Shown: positions 1 to 6,978, numbered from the stretch's first letter. The stretch is DNA of 20,711 nucleotides from Fusobacteriaceae bacterium (GCA_900764925.1 CAAFPW010000113.1:1-20711); one strand, 5' to 3'. Translations and numbers: made by a program. The notes: a model not told the origin generated them from the sequence alone.

Positions 1-9
1 AAAAAATTT

Positions 10-73
10 AAAAACCTCTCTTGATTATTAGTTAATTATGTTTCATAATTATATTAATATCAAGGAGGTTTTT
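10..73 (-). terminator. Nested hairpin terminator after the two-component operon
   Basis: The outer arms at 10-25 and 59-73 pair along CCTC/GAGG and TTGAT/ATCAA with one bulged T. The loop contains a second perfect 8-bp hairpin, TAATTATG (33-40) and CATAATTA (44-51), separated by TTT. On the minus strand the stem is followed by T-rich sequence at 1-9, as expected for an intrinsic terminator downstream of the gene ending at 90. It could also serve a plus-strand gene outside the window. Confidence 0.6.
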
Positions 74-89
74 CTATGTCTATTTTTTA

Positions 90-482
90 TTATTCTGGCT
101 TATATACTCCACTATTTATAGCATTTTGCATAGCAGCTCTTATCTTTGTAGCTCTAACAGAAGCTCCAGCTCTAGGTATATCTTCAGGTTTATAAAGAGA
201 TTCTAAAGCTTCATTTACATTTTTTCCCTCTGTAGAATCTAGAGCAGCTTCATATTTAGCTCTCTCATCTTTTAAATCTTTATTTTTTAAATAATCATTT
301 CCATGATAGAAAAGAGTTCTAAATTTAGGTTTAGCAACACTGTCGTTTTTAATATCAAATTGAACTTCGACTTGTGTTTCTTGCCCACTTACAAAAGTAC
401 CTCTATAAGTACCATTTCTATACTCATTAGCAAAACTTGATAAACCACAAATCAAAAAAGAAAAAAGAATAATTTTTTTCAT
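90..482 (-). CDS. Small secreted FMN_bind-like protein
   Basis: This 130-residue protein has a signal peptide (about 1-18, ending SSFA) and a short domain. It starts NGTYRGTF, like the opening strand of FMN_bind domains (NqrC/RnfG type), and ends GASVRATK where those domains carry the flavin-accepting S/GAT motif. Here the acceptor position is Ser rather than Thr, and the usual Asp six residues before it is replaced (Asp sits at minus 7). Covalent FMN attachment is therefore uncertain. It is the third gene of a regulator-kinase operon, 21 nt after the kinase stop, with its own AGGAGG site 6 nt before ATG. It probably acts outside the cytoplasmic membrane as an electron carrier or as a sensory partner of the kinase. 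The family call is from the domain pattern; the role is inferred. Confidence 0.6.
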   Translation of the reverse strand: MKKIILFSFLICGLSSFANEYRNGTYRGTFVSGQETQVEVQFDIKNDSVAKPKFRTLFYHGNDYLKNKDLKDERAKYEAALDSTEGKNVNEALESLYKPEDIPRAGASVRATKIRAAMQNAINSGVYKPE

Positions 483-503
483 AAATAACCTCCTATTAAT
501 AGT

Positions 504-1856
504 TTATTCTAATGGAAGAGTGAGGGTAACAGTTGTTCCTCTATTTAATTCACTTTTTATATCTAAATCAATATTCAAAGTTTCCACTATTTTTTTAACT
601 ATCGAGAGTCCAAGTCCATGACTTTTCATCTCTCTACTTCTTGCCTTATCAACTCTAAAAAATTTATCATAAATATGTTGTAGATTTTCTTGACTAATTC
701 CCTCTCCCTCATCAATAATTTCAACTATTATATTTTTATTTTGTTTGATATTTATATGGATATCTTTCCCCAGTCCATATTTAATAGCATTTTCAATAAG
801 ATTTAAAAATAGTTGTCTTATGAGATGGTAATCAGAAATTATTATACTTTCTTTAGGGATAAAATATATTTTTTGTTCAGGATAGATAACTTTTAAGTCA
901 CTTAAAATATCTTTTATAACTATGGAGATATCAAAACTTATATTATCTTTTTCAGTATAATCATCTTTTGCTAGAAATAGAAGTTTTGAGATAAGAGAGG
1001 ACATATTTTTTACTTCCTCCTCTATAGAGTTTAGAGCTTCAATCATAATCTCTCTATTTTCAATCCCCCATCTTTTTATAAGACTTACATATCCACCTAT
1101 GATAAAAATTGGAGTTTTCATTTCATGTGAAGCACTATTTACAAAATTGATCTGTGCTTCTGTTTGGTTTTGTAGTCTCTTTAACATACTGTTATATGAA
1201 TTTATCATTGAATCAAACTCTATAAAGCTATTTTCAATCTCCACTTTATGATCCATATTTTCAAGGGTTACTTTATTTGTTATATCCTTTAATTTTTCTA
1301 ATGGAGGAATAATTTTGTTGTAGAATCTTTTTGATATGGATATACTGGCAATAATAGTTATAAATATTAAAATAAAAGATATTTTGATTATTCCCATAAT
1401 TATCTTCCTATCCTCTTCCATATCTTTTATAACTAGGACTTCAATAGTGGGAACACCTTCAATCTCTATTTTCCTATTTAAAAATTCATATCTATAAAAG
1501 CCAATACTTTGAATCTCCTCACTTGTTTTTTCATCTTTTAGGATGTTGATAAAATTATCTTTTAGATTAAAGGAATGATATTTATCTTCAGCTTTTAAGA
1601 TAACTGTTACCCCATGTACTCTTGGACACTCTTCTAAAATATCAGAAAAGATTTTTTCAATATTTTTTCCCTCTTCAATCTCCCCTTTTATCTCATTCAT
1701 CTCATAGTTTATAAAGCCGTTTATTGCTTCTAAGTCTAAATGAGAGGCATTTTTTATATAGGAAGCAAAAAATATCATTATTCCTACATATGAAATTAAA
1801 AATAGAACTATTAGATTTCTATAACTTTTCATAAGTTCTTGAGACAGACTTTTCAT
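504..1856 (-). CDS. Sensor histidine kinase
   Basis: This is a membrane sensor kinase of 450 residues. It has TM1 (about 14-33), an extracytoplasmic sensor region (about 34-150), TM2 (about 152-174) and a HAMP-like linker. The HisKA phospho-acceptor is His244 in SASHEMKTP, and the HATPase_c domain has N356 (N box), DEGEGI at 382-387 and GLGL at 414-417. The start at 1856 is preferred over an ATG 24 nt upstream because an AGGAG (1863-1868) lies 7 nt before it. With that start it no longer overlaps the response-regulator stop at 1873. It should autophosphorylate and pass phosphate to the regulator encoded just upstream. The sensor region matches no domain I recognise, so the signal is unknown. 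The flanking secreted FMN-binding proteins hint at an envelope redox signal (inference). Confidence 0.93.
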   Translation of the reverse strand: MKSLSQELMKSYRNLIVLFLISYVGIMIFFASYIKNASHLDLEAINGFINYEMNEIKGEIEEGKNIEKIFSDILEECPRVHGVTVILKAEDKYHSFNLKDNFINILKDEKTSEEIQSIGFYRYEFLNRKIEIEGVPTIEVLVIKDMEEDRKIIMGIIKISFILIFITIIASISISKRFYNKIIPPLEKLKDITNKVTLENMDHKVEIENSFIEFDSMINSYNSMLKRLQNQTEAQINFVNSASHEMKTPIFIIGGYVSLIKRWGIENREIMIEALNSIEEEVKNMSSLISKLLFLAKDDYTEKDNISFDISIVIKDILSDLKVIYPEQKIYFIPKESIIISDYHLIRQLFLNLIENAIKYGLGKDIHINIKQNKNIIVEIIDEGEGISQENLQHIYDKFFRVDKARSREMKSHGLGLSIVKKIVETLNIDLDIKSELNRGTTVTLTLPLE

Positions 1857-1872
1857 AATTATTCTCCTAAAA

Positions 1873-2550
1873 CTATACAACTAAATTTTTAAGTATATAT
1901 CCAAACCCTCTAACTGTATGGATATATTTTTCATCTTTAGACTCTATTTTTTTCCTCAATAGATTGATATATACATCTACAATCTTATCATCACCATTGA
2001 AATCATAACCCCAAATCTCTTCAATTATTTTTTCTCTTGATATTACTATCTCTTTATTTAATAGAAAAAGATACATAAGATTGTACTCTTTTTTAGTAAG
2101 TTGTATCTCAACTCCATTTTTAAATAGAGTTTTTAAGTTTTTATCCAATTTAAACTCTTTATATATGAGAGAATCATATATTTTATAATCTTTTTTGTTT
2201 CTAAAAACAACTCTCATTCTAGCAAAAAGTTCCTCTATTTGGAAGGGTTTAGTTAAATAATCATCTGCTCCCATATCAAGAAGTTCTACCTTATTTAGAA
2301 AATGATCTTTAGCAGTCAATACTATAATTGGTATCTCTGAAGACTCTCTTATGATTTTACATACCTCTTCTCCACTCAATTTAGGCATCATTAAATCAAG
2401 AAGGATGATATCAAATATCTCTTTTTTAAATTGAGCTATTCCAACCTCTCCATTTTCACTTGTAGTAACTTTATATCCCTCATGTTCAAGTTCTAATTGG
2501 AGGAATCTTCTGATATTTTTATCATCTTCTATTATAAGTACTTTTTTCAA
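1873..2550 (-). CDS. OmpR/PhoB-family response regulator
   Basis: This 225-residue protein has a receiver domain with the acidic pair D9/D10, phospho-acceptor D52 (LLDLMMP), T79 and K101. A C-terminal winged helix follows (about 130-222, with IVDVYINLLRKKIE and a RGFGYIL wing). The start codon is TTG at 2548-2550, supported by AGGAG 6 nt upstream; no ATG fits better. It is the first gene of the operon with the kinase and the small FMN_bind-like protein. It probably controls its own operon and the divergent FMN-binding gene, since its promoter region holds TTAA-rich half-sites repeated at about 10-bp steps (TTAAAC at 2606, TTAACA at 2616, GTTAAA at 2629). Confidence 0.95.
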   Translation of the reverse strand: MKKVLIIEDDKNIRRFLQLELEHEGYKVTTSENGEVGIAQFKKEIFDIILLDLMMPKLSGEEVCKIIRESSEIPIIVLTAKDHFLNKVELLDMGADDYLTKPFQIEELFARMRVVFRNKKDYKIYDSLIYKEFKLDKNLKTLFKNGVEIQLTKKEYNLMYLFLLNKEIVISREKIIEEIWGYDFNGDDKIVDVYINLLRKKIESKDEKYIHTVRGFGYILKNLVV

Positions 2551-2585
2551 TTTAATCTCCTTTAAAAATAAGCTGTTTTAGATAA

Positions 2586-2613
2586 ATTATAACATAAAAA
2601 AGTCCTTAAACAA
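2586..2613 (-). promoter_or_regulatory. Promoter of the two-component operon
   Basis: On the minus strand, TTGTTT (2608-2613), a 16-bp spacer and TATAAT (2586-2591) preceded by TGT (extended -10) sit about 40 nt before the TTG start. The -35 lies within a run of TTAA-rich half-sites at 2606-2633 that could bind an OmpR-type regulator. Confidence 0.55.
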
Positions 2614-2667
2614 AATTAACATAGAAAAGTTAAAATTTGGTAAATTTTTAGATTTTTTTACCTTTTT

Positions 2668-2696
2668 TTTACTTTATTCCGTTAATATGGTAATAT
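2668..2696 (+). promoter_or_regulatory. Promoter of the secreted FMN-binding protein gene
   Basis: TTTACT (2668-2673), a 17-bp spacer and TAATAT (2691-2696) lie just ahead of the ribosome site at 2711-2717. The match is moderate, but this is the best candidate in the gap, and it faces away from the regulator promoter. Confidence 0.45.
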
Positions 2697-2723
2697 ATGA
2701 AATAAAAAGTGAGGAGGAAGATT

Positions 2724-3449
2724 ATGAAAAATTCGAAAATTTTAAAAATTTTATTAATAGGAGGGTTACTTTTATTAACAAACTCATTATTTGCATCTAC
2801 TAAACTATATCAAGGATTAGGGAAGTCTAGTAATTTCAGAGTAGGACCAGGAAAAGATAGTAAGGGTGTAGATGTTTATAGTATTAACTATGTAACAGCT
2901 TCAGGAGTATTTGATGAAGAGGGGAGAATAGTTAATCTTAGAGTAGATGCTTTAGAAGTTAGTACACCTAATTATGATGGTGCATCTATGCCACATTTTT
3001 CAGGATGGCCTAATACACAAGGATACAATGTAACAGACCATGAAAGTGGAGAGGTAGTTTCAATATCTTCTAATACTGTTGAAAATATCTCTAAAGAGGT
3101 AGATGAATGGAAAACAAAGCGTGAACGTGGAGCTGCTTATGGAATGAATCCTCGTAATGAATGGGATAAACAGATGGATTTTTATGAAAACTATTTCAGA
3201 GGAAAAACAGTAGCAGAGATAGAGGAATGGTTTGCTAAATATACTTCTGATGTAAATGGTAGACCTCTTAAAGCTAGAAGTAGAAATGAACAGGATAAAA
3301 TTAAGTATGAGAAACTATCTGAAAAAGAGAAAGCGGATTTAGTTGATATAGTTGCTGGAGCTACTATGAGTTTAAAAGATAATCATGGAGATATTTTAGG
3401 GGCTATAAAAGACGCTTACAATAATAGAGTAGAATTTATAATAGATTAG
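2724..3449 (+). CDS. Secreted FMN-binding domain protein
   Basis: This 241-residue protein has a clear signal peptide (about 1-24, hydrophobic LLIGGLLLL, ending LFA). The mature region ends in DIVAGATMS (D208 to S216), matching the flavinylation motif of FMN_bind domains (D-x-x-S/T-G-A-T) with T214 as the candidate Thr for covalent FMN. Only the residue at minus 3 (Ala) departs from the usual Ser/Thr. Such proteins carry FMN added by ApbE and shuttle electrons in the envelope, for example in extracellular electron transfer or to envelope reductases. No ApbE gene lies in this window. Start: ATG at 2724 with GAGGAGG 6 nt upstream, preferred over a GTG at 2709 inside the ribosome site. It is divergent from the two-component operon, whose third gene is a smaller protein of the same type. 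Its electron donor and acceptor are unknown. Confidence 0.78.
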   Translation: MKNSKILKILLIGGLLLLTNSLFASTKLYQGLGKSSNFRVGPGKDSKGVDVYSINYVTASGVFDEEGRIVNLRVDALEVSTPNYDGASMPHFSGWPNTQGYNVTDHESGEVVSISSNTVENISKEVDEWKTKRERGAAYGMNPRNEWDKQMDFYENYFRGKTVAEIEEWFAKYTSDVNGRPLKARSRNEQDKIKYEKLSEKEKADLVDIVAGATMSLKDNHGDILGAIKDAYNNRVEFIID

Positions 3450-3460
3450 TGTTGAAGAAA

Positions 3461-3497
3461 AGGCTATTGCAAATTCTTAGTGCAATAGCCTATTTTG
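3461..3497 (+). terminator. Hairpin terminator
   Basis: A perfect 11-bp stem, AGGCTATTGCA (3461-3471) and TGCAATAGCCT (3481-3491), with a 9-nt loop, is followed by ATTTTG. The short T-run suggests partial termination. No good separate promoter is visible before the gene at 3523, so read-through may supply it. Confidence 0.75.
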
Positions 3498-3522
3498 CTT
3501 CAAATAGAGAGGAAGATAATTT

Positions 3523-4458
3523 ATGAGAAAATTGATTAAGACCTTAACTAAATCATTTAATATTTTGAAGGAGAGTCAAGAGGAGATAAGAGTAGAACTG
3601 AAAAACTATAAGTTTTATGACAAAATAACTATAAAGGATTCCAATAGGAATTTTGTTATCTCTTTCAAGTCCAATTTTTTTACTATTTTGATGCTTTCTC
3701 TTCTCCTTGAAAGTGGAGTAGAGAGAAAAAGATGTGTATCTTATGGTAAAATAATATTACTTTTAAGGCAGATAGTGACCTCTTGTGACAATATATTAGA
3801 TAATGAAAGAAAGGGAATCCTTTTTATAGAGAGCCTAAAAAATTTAGTTGTAGAGAATAGTTTAATAACTCTTGTATCACAAGAACTATTGACAAAAGAG
3901 ATATTTAGAATTGAAAAGGAGATTAATAGTAGCTCTTTACAATCTAAACTTTTAGAAAAACTCTACTGTATTGCAGAAGGAGAAAGCTTAAGAAGAGTGG
4001 AGCTATACAGAGAATATCCAGATTCAAACTATATTTTGAATAAAGTTCATAGAGAGATTGGAGGAGAGTTATTAGAGATAAGTTTAACTATTCCTAAAAT
4101 AGTAGAAAATAACTTAAAACTTAATAAATTTTCTCAAGGATTATTTATCATAGGAATGAGTTTACAAGCATTGGATGATTTTTTTGATATGGCAGAGGAT
4201 TTTGAAGATGGGAACATAAATTTAGCCACATCAAAATATAGAGAAGAGTTTAGAATAGAACCTCAAAATATAGATTTTAAAAAATTAGATGTAAAATTTG
4301 TAGAAAAATACATAAAGGATACCATAGATGAGGCCTATCACGGTTTTGATATTTTAGAAAAATCAGGTTTTCCTATTGATAGAAATATGAGTAAATTTAT
4401 TTTAAAAAAGTTATTTATATTGAGGGGGTTAAAAGATTATATTCACTACATAGAGTAG
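3523..4458 (+). CDS. Class I isoprenoid synthase-like protein
   Basis: This 311-residue protein is mostly helical, without signal peptide or obvious membrane segments. It carries two Asp-rich motifs in the order and spacing of class I terpenoid synthases: DNILD (89-93) in an early helix and DDFFD (218-222), continuing DMAEDFEDG. In this fold the two motifs face each other and bind Mg-diphosphate. It is therefore probably a prenyl-diphosphate-binding enzyme (polyprenyl transferase or squalene/phytoene synthase superfamily). The first motif is D-x3-D rather than the classical DDxxD, and overall it is not a typical housekeeping polyprenyl synthase. AGAGGAAG lies 7 nt before ATG. It is cotranscribed with the DUF2147 gene 16 nt downstream. 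Substrate and product cannot be told from the sequence. Confidence 0.6.
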   Translation: MRKLIKTLTKSFNILKESQEEIRVELKNYKFYDKITIKDSNRNFVISFKSNFFTILMLSLLLESGVERKRCVSYGKIILLLRQIVTSCDNILDNERKGILFIESLKNLVVENSLITLVSQELLTKEIFRIEKEINSSSLQSKLLEKLYCIAEGESLRRVELYREYPDSNYILNKVHREIGGELLEISLTIPKIVENNLKLNKFSQGLFIIGMSLQALDDFFDMAEDFEDGNINLATSKYREEFRIEPQNIDFKKLDVKFVEKYIKDTIDEAYHGFDILEKSGFPIDRNMSKFILKKLFILRGLKDYIHYIE

Positions 4459-4474
4459 TTTAAAGGAGAAATCT

Positions 4475-4957
4475 ATGAAAAGAGTAGTAGCTCTATTAAT
4501 AAGTTTTCATATTATAGTATATTCATCCGAAAGGGAACAAGATCCCTATAAAGGATATTGGTTTATGCCAAATAATAAGGTTATAATAGAGATTCAAGAA
4601 AAAAATGGAGAGTATATTGGATTTGTAAGATGGTTGAAAGATAGAGTTTATCCCCTAGGAGATAGGATGGAAGGAAAGGAACAGATAGATAGAAATAATC
4701 CAGATGTAAGATTGAGAGATAGAAAGGTTATGAATTTACAAGTTGTGGGTGGATTATATAAAGATGAGAAAAATGATCTTACTGGAGGTTGGATCTATGA
4801 TTCTTGGAATGGGAAATTATACTATGGTTCAGCTAAATTAATTGATTCAAATACAGTGAAATTGAGAGGATCACTGGATAAGTGGGGAATTTTAGGGTAT
4901 TCTATGGAGATAAAAAGAGTAGAAAATAAGGAAAGAAAAAATATGAACTTCTTTTAA
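4475..4957 (+). CDS. DUF2147 family secreted protein
   Basis: This 160-residue protein has a short signal peptide (about 1-18). A DUF2147 lipocalin-like beta domain follows: GYWF near the start, the middle motif DRNNPDVRLRDRKVMNLQVV, then GGWIYDSWNGKLYYGSAKL and RGSLDKWGILGYS. Members are envelope proteins of unknown function in Gram-negative bacteria. AAGGAG precedes ATG, and the gene is 16 nt after the isoprenoid-synthase-like gene, so the two are probably one operon. A possible link is binding of a hydrophobic isoprenoid product, which is speculative. The stop codon overlaps the stop of a LysR remnant on the opposite strand. Confidence 0.78.
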   Translation: MKRVVALLISFHIIVYSSEREQDPYKGYWFMPNNKVIIEIQEKNGEYIGFVRWLKDRVYPLGDRMEGKEQIDRNNPDVRLRDRKVMNLQVVGGLYKDEKNDLTGGWIYDSWNGKLYYGSAKLIDSNTVKLRGSLDKWGILGYSMEIKRVENKERKNMNFF

Positions 4958-5185
4958 TTAGTTAGAGATTCATTATTACAACAATTTAAAACAAATTCAT
5001 AAAATCTACGAACTACAGGAGGCATAAAAACTTTTTCATCATTTATCATAAAAAATTCACGCCTACAATTTGGAGCCTTTATTTTAATAATTTTCACATC
5101 TAGCTTTAAGAGAAGTTCCATATAAGGGACAATAGCAATACCAAAATTTTTAGCTACTAAACCTACAATTGATGTTATATGTCTT
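4954..5185 (-). pseudogene. LysR-family regulator, C-terminal remnant
   Basis: Reading the minus strand from about 5190 to a TAA at 4954-4956 gives a continuous frame. It has the typical end of a LysR effector-binding domain: GLVAKNFGIAIVPYMELLL, then about 40 more residues ending VVRRFYEFVLN. There is no DNA-binding domain, no start codon and no ribosome site, because the frame runs straight into plus-strand membrane-protein sequence at about 5185. About 77 codons of an expected ~290 remain. The remnant has no internal stop, suggesting a fairly recent loss. See the matching remnant at 5171-5341. Confidence 0.8.
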
Positions 5186-5341
5186 GTAATAACAGCTGGA
5201 ATGACTTTAATTTTTCTAGGACATCTTGATAGGTTGGGAATTGGAACTATTATGGCAGCCTTTACTATGGGAAAATTGGTTGGTATAATAGGTGAATGGT
5301 TAGATAGAAGATTTTATTTTGTATCATTTTTGAAAGGGTAA
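5171..5341 (+). pseudogene. YczE-like membrane protein, C-terminal remnant
   Basis: An open plus-strand frame ends at TAA 5339-5341. It encodes a hydrophobic stretch including DRLGIGTIMAAFTMGKLVG followed by EWLDRRF, typical of the C-terminus of YczE/DUF6198-type membrane proteins (a GxGIGT motif followed by a G-rich helix). About 50-55 codons remain of an expected ~200. The 5' part is missing, and the first ATG in frame (5201) has no ribosome site. Genes of this family are often divergently paired with a regulator gene; here both partners have lost their 5' halves at the same point. Confidence 0.65.
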
Positions 5342-5358
5342 GGGTATAAAATATATAA

Positions 5359-5399
5359 AAATGCCACCTTTACTGTATAAAATAGTAAAAGTGGCATTT
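5359..5399. terminator. Bidirectional hairpin terminator
   Basis: The arms AAATGCCACCTTTACT (5359-5374) and AGTAAAAGTGGCATTT (5384-5399) form a 16-bp stem with one C/A mismatch and a 9-nt loop. A-rich sequence lies on the left and T-rich on the right, so it can stop transcription both from the LysR/YczE remnant side and from the minus-strand gene ending at 5423. Confidence 0.8.
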
Positions 5400-5422
5400 A
5401 TTAAAAATTCTTTAGTCTTTTA

Positions 5423-5683
5423 TTAAATTTTACTTGAACTTGGAATAACTTTATTATTTCCTTTCAAAAATTTCTTATACCCGAATAGTGAAAAAAGAAT
5501 AATTAGCGATGAAAAAATTTGAATATATGTTTTTGCACCAAGAGAATTATAAAATAAACTTACAATTAATATAAATACTCCTGTTAAAAGACTAGAAATT
5601 AATGTAACTTTTAATGGAACAAGATTAATAGGACCTCTTTTTATTTTTTCTTCTTCTCTTTCAATCTCTTCTTCTTTTTTCAT
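5423..5683 (-). CDS. Small two-helix membrane protein of unknown function
   Basis: This 86-residue protein has a charged N-terminus (KKEEEIEREEEKIK), two likely membrane helices (about 26-45 and 52-69) and a short basic/Ser tail. I recognise no family. It lies 54 bp downstream of the LacI-type regulator on the same strand, without a terminator between, and before the bidirectional hairpin at 5359-5399, so it is probably cotranscribed with the regulator. Its ribosome site is weak: AGGAAGAGG lies about 15 nt from ATG. That leaves the start less certain, although no better in-frame start is present. Confidence 0.55.
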   Translation of the reverse strand: MKKEEEIEREEEKIKRGPINLVPLKVTLISSLLTGVFILIVSLFYNSLGAKTYIQIFSSLIILFSLFGYKKFLKGNNKVIPSSSKI

Positions 5684-5737
5684 TTCAACAAAAGAATCCT
5701 CTTCCTTAATTTATTTAATATAGAAGAATTATATAAG

Positions 5738-6739
5738 TTAAACAGTTTCTCTTTTAACTAAATTAACATCTAAAATATCTATTTTATTTTTTAGCTCTTT
5801 TTTTTCAATTAAAGTGATTAACTTTTCTGCTGCAAGGCTACCTAAAGTTAAAATAGGAGTATTAATAGTAGTTAAAGCTTTATATAAAATATCCGAGTTC
5901 TCAATATTATCAAATCCTATTATTGCAATTTCTTCTGGAATTTTAATATTTTCTTCTTTTAAAGCTCTTAAACAACCTATTGCCATTAAGTCACTAGCAG
6001 CGAATATGGAGTCAAATTTCCCTTTAAATTTTTTTAATAGTAATTTAGTAATTTTATAACCATCTTCTTGATAGAAATTTCCTTCAAAAATTAAATCGTT
6101 ATTGATAGGAATATTATTTAAATTTAAAGCATCTAAGTAACCTTTTAATCTATTTTCTGCAGAACTTATACCATCTAATTTTCCTAAAAAAACAATTTTT
6201 TTATAACCTTTTTCGATAAGGAAATTTGTACCTATATTTCCACCTTTGTAATCATCAATTATTACTGATATGCTATTTTCAGAAAATCTAGCTATACTTA
6301 CTATAGGAACTTTATAAGAAAAAAAAGAATCAAAAACATTTAGTTTAACCCTTGTTCCCCATAAAATAAAACCATCATAAAAATCTGATTTTATTTCAGC
6401 TTTTATAAATTTTTCTTCATCTTTTGATGTTGTAGTTTTAATAGTTAAATTATAATTTTTTTGACTTAAAATTAAATTAACTCCTTGAACAATTTTAAAT
6501 AAATAAGGATTAGAAAAATATTCGTAATTTGGACCAGAAATAATAAGGCAAATTTCATTAAATTTATTTCCTTTTAATCTTTGGGCATTTTTATTTGGAA
6601 TATATTCTAATTCTTCAACAGCTTTAAGTATCTTTTCTTTCATCTCTTTACTAACTCTATTTTTATCATTCAATGCGAAAGAAACAGTACTTACAGATGT
6701 TCCAACATATTCTGCTATGTCTTTTAATGTCGTTTTCAT
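5738..6739 (-). CDS. LacI-family transcriptional repressor
   Basis: This 333-residue protein has an N-terminal LacI helix-turn-helix (about 4-24, TLKDIAEYVGTSVSTVSFALN), a hinge (NAQRLKGNK, about 51-59) and a periplasmic-binding-protein-like effector domain (about 62-330). The start at 6739 follows AGAGG with 5 nt spacing. An ATG 42 nt further upstream would put extra residues before the helix-turn-helix and lacks a site. It should repress the divergent FAD-oxidoreductase/symporter operon through the two identical operators at 6843 and 6946, and is released by an inducer, presumably the substrate or its product. A weaker operator-like palindrome at 6751-6768 suggests autoregulation. Confidence 0.93.
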   Translation of the reverse strand: MKTTLKDIAEYVGTSVSTVSFALNDKNRVSKEMKEKILKAVEELEYIPNKNAQRLKGNKFNEICLIISGPNYEYFSNPYLFKIVQGVNLILSQKNYNLTIKTTTSKDEEKFIKAEIKSDFYDGFILWGTRVKLNVFDSFFSYKVPIVSIARFSENSISVIIDDYKGGNIGTNFLIEKGYKKIVFLGKLDGISSAENRLKGYLDALNLNNIPINNDLIFEGNFYQEDGYKITKLLLKKFKGKFDSIFAASDLMAIGCLRALKEENIKIPEEIAIIGFDNIENSDILYKALTTINTPILTLGSLAAEKLITLIEKKELKNKIDILDVNLVKRETV

Positions 6740-6750
6740 AATAACCTCTA

Positions 6751-6768
6751 GAATAAAATGTTTTATTA
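6751..6768. promoter_or_regulatory. Possible third, weak LacI-type operator
   Basis: A palindrome AATAAAATGTTTTATT (6752-6767) lies at the predicted lacI transcription start. Aligned with the two strong operators, the 18-bp segment matches 11 of 18 positions, including the central TAAAA and GTT. This is consistent with weaker autoregulatory binding. Confidence 0.35.
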
Positions 6769-6769
6769 T

Positions 6770-6798
6770 AGTATAACACAATTTTTTTTTATTGTAAA
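6770..6798 (-). promoter_or_regulatory. Promoter of the LacI-type regulator
   Basis: On the minus strand, TTTACA (6793-6798), a 17-bp spacer and TATACT (6770-6775), each one base from consensus. Its -35 lies only a few base pairs from the -35 of the divergent promoter. Confidence 0.75.
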
Positions 6799-6805
6799 AA
6801 AATAG

Positions 6806-6834
6806 TTGACAGCGATAAATAAAAGTGATATATT
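6806..6834 (+). promoter_or_regulatory. Strong promoter of the FAD-oxidoreductase/symporter operon
   Basis: A perfect -35 TTGACA (6806-6811), a 17-bp spacer and TATATT (6829-6834) with the extended -10 TGA. The predicted start site (about 6841) abuts the first operator, giving a leader of about 138 nt. Confidence 0.85.
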
Positions 6835-6842
6835 TTTATATA

Positions 6843-6860
6843 TGCTAAAACGTTATAGCA
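6843..6860. promoter_or_regulatory. LacI-type operator O1
   Basis: TGCTAAAACGTTATAGCA is an imperfect palindrome with a central CG, typical of LacI-family operators. It covers the first transcribed bases of the operon. An identical copy lies at 6946-6963. Confidence 0.85.
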
Positions 6861-6910
6861 AAATAAAAAGTTTTTTTTAAGAACAATTATATTTAAAATA
6901 GCATAATAAA

Positions 6911-6938
6911 AAATTCCTGCCAGAGGAATTTATTTTTT
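6911..6938 (+). terminator. Terminator-like hairpin in the leader (possible attenuator)
   Basis: AAATTCCT (6911-6918), loop GCCAG, AGGAATTT (6924-6931), then ATTTTTT. This is an intrinsic-terminator shape placed after the promoter and before the coding region, between the two operators. The stem has only two G-C pairs, so it would be weak. No obvious antiterminator stem was found by eye. Confidence 0.4.
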
Positions 6939-6945
6939 AAAATTT

Positions 6946-6963
6946 TGCTAAAACGTTATAGCA
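6946..6963. promoter_or_regulatory. LacI-type operator O2
   Basis: This is the same 18 bases as O1 (the identity extends to 21 bases with the following AAA). It starts exactly 103 bp downstream and ends 5 bases before AGGAGGGG, the ribosome site of the first gene. It could act as a roadblock or as a looping partner of O1. Confidence 0.85.
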
Positions 6964-6978
6964 AAAAGGAGGGGCAAA

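Noticed and set aside
5814..6059. Open frame on the plus strand inside the LacI gene
   Set aside because: It is antisense to a well-supported gene, has no ribosome site and matches no family.
6843..6963. The repeated 18-mer as an attachment site or insertion-element target duplication
   Set aside because: It is palindromic with a central CG, sits at promoter positions and encloses only a leader, all of which fit a LacI operator.
6911..6963. Riboswitch in the FAD-oxidoreductase leader
   Set aside because: The leader is about 138 nt and AT-rich, with only one small hairpin and no recognisable aptamer core; the operators explain regulation better.
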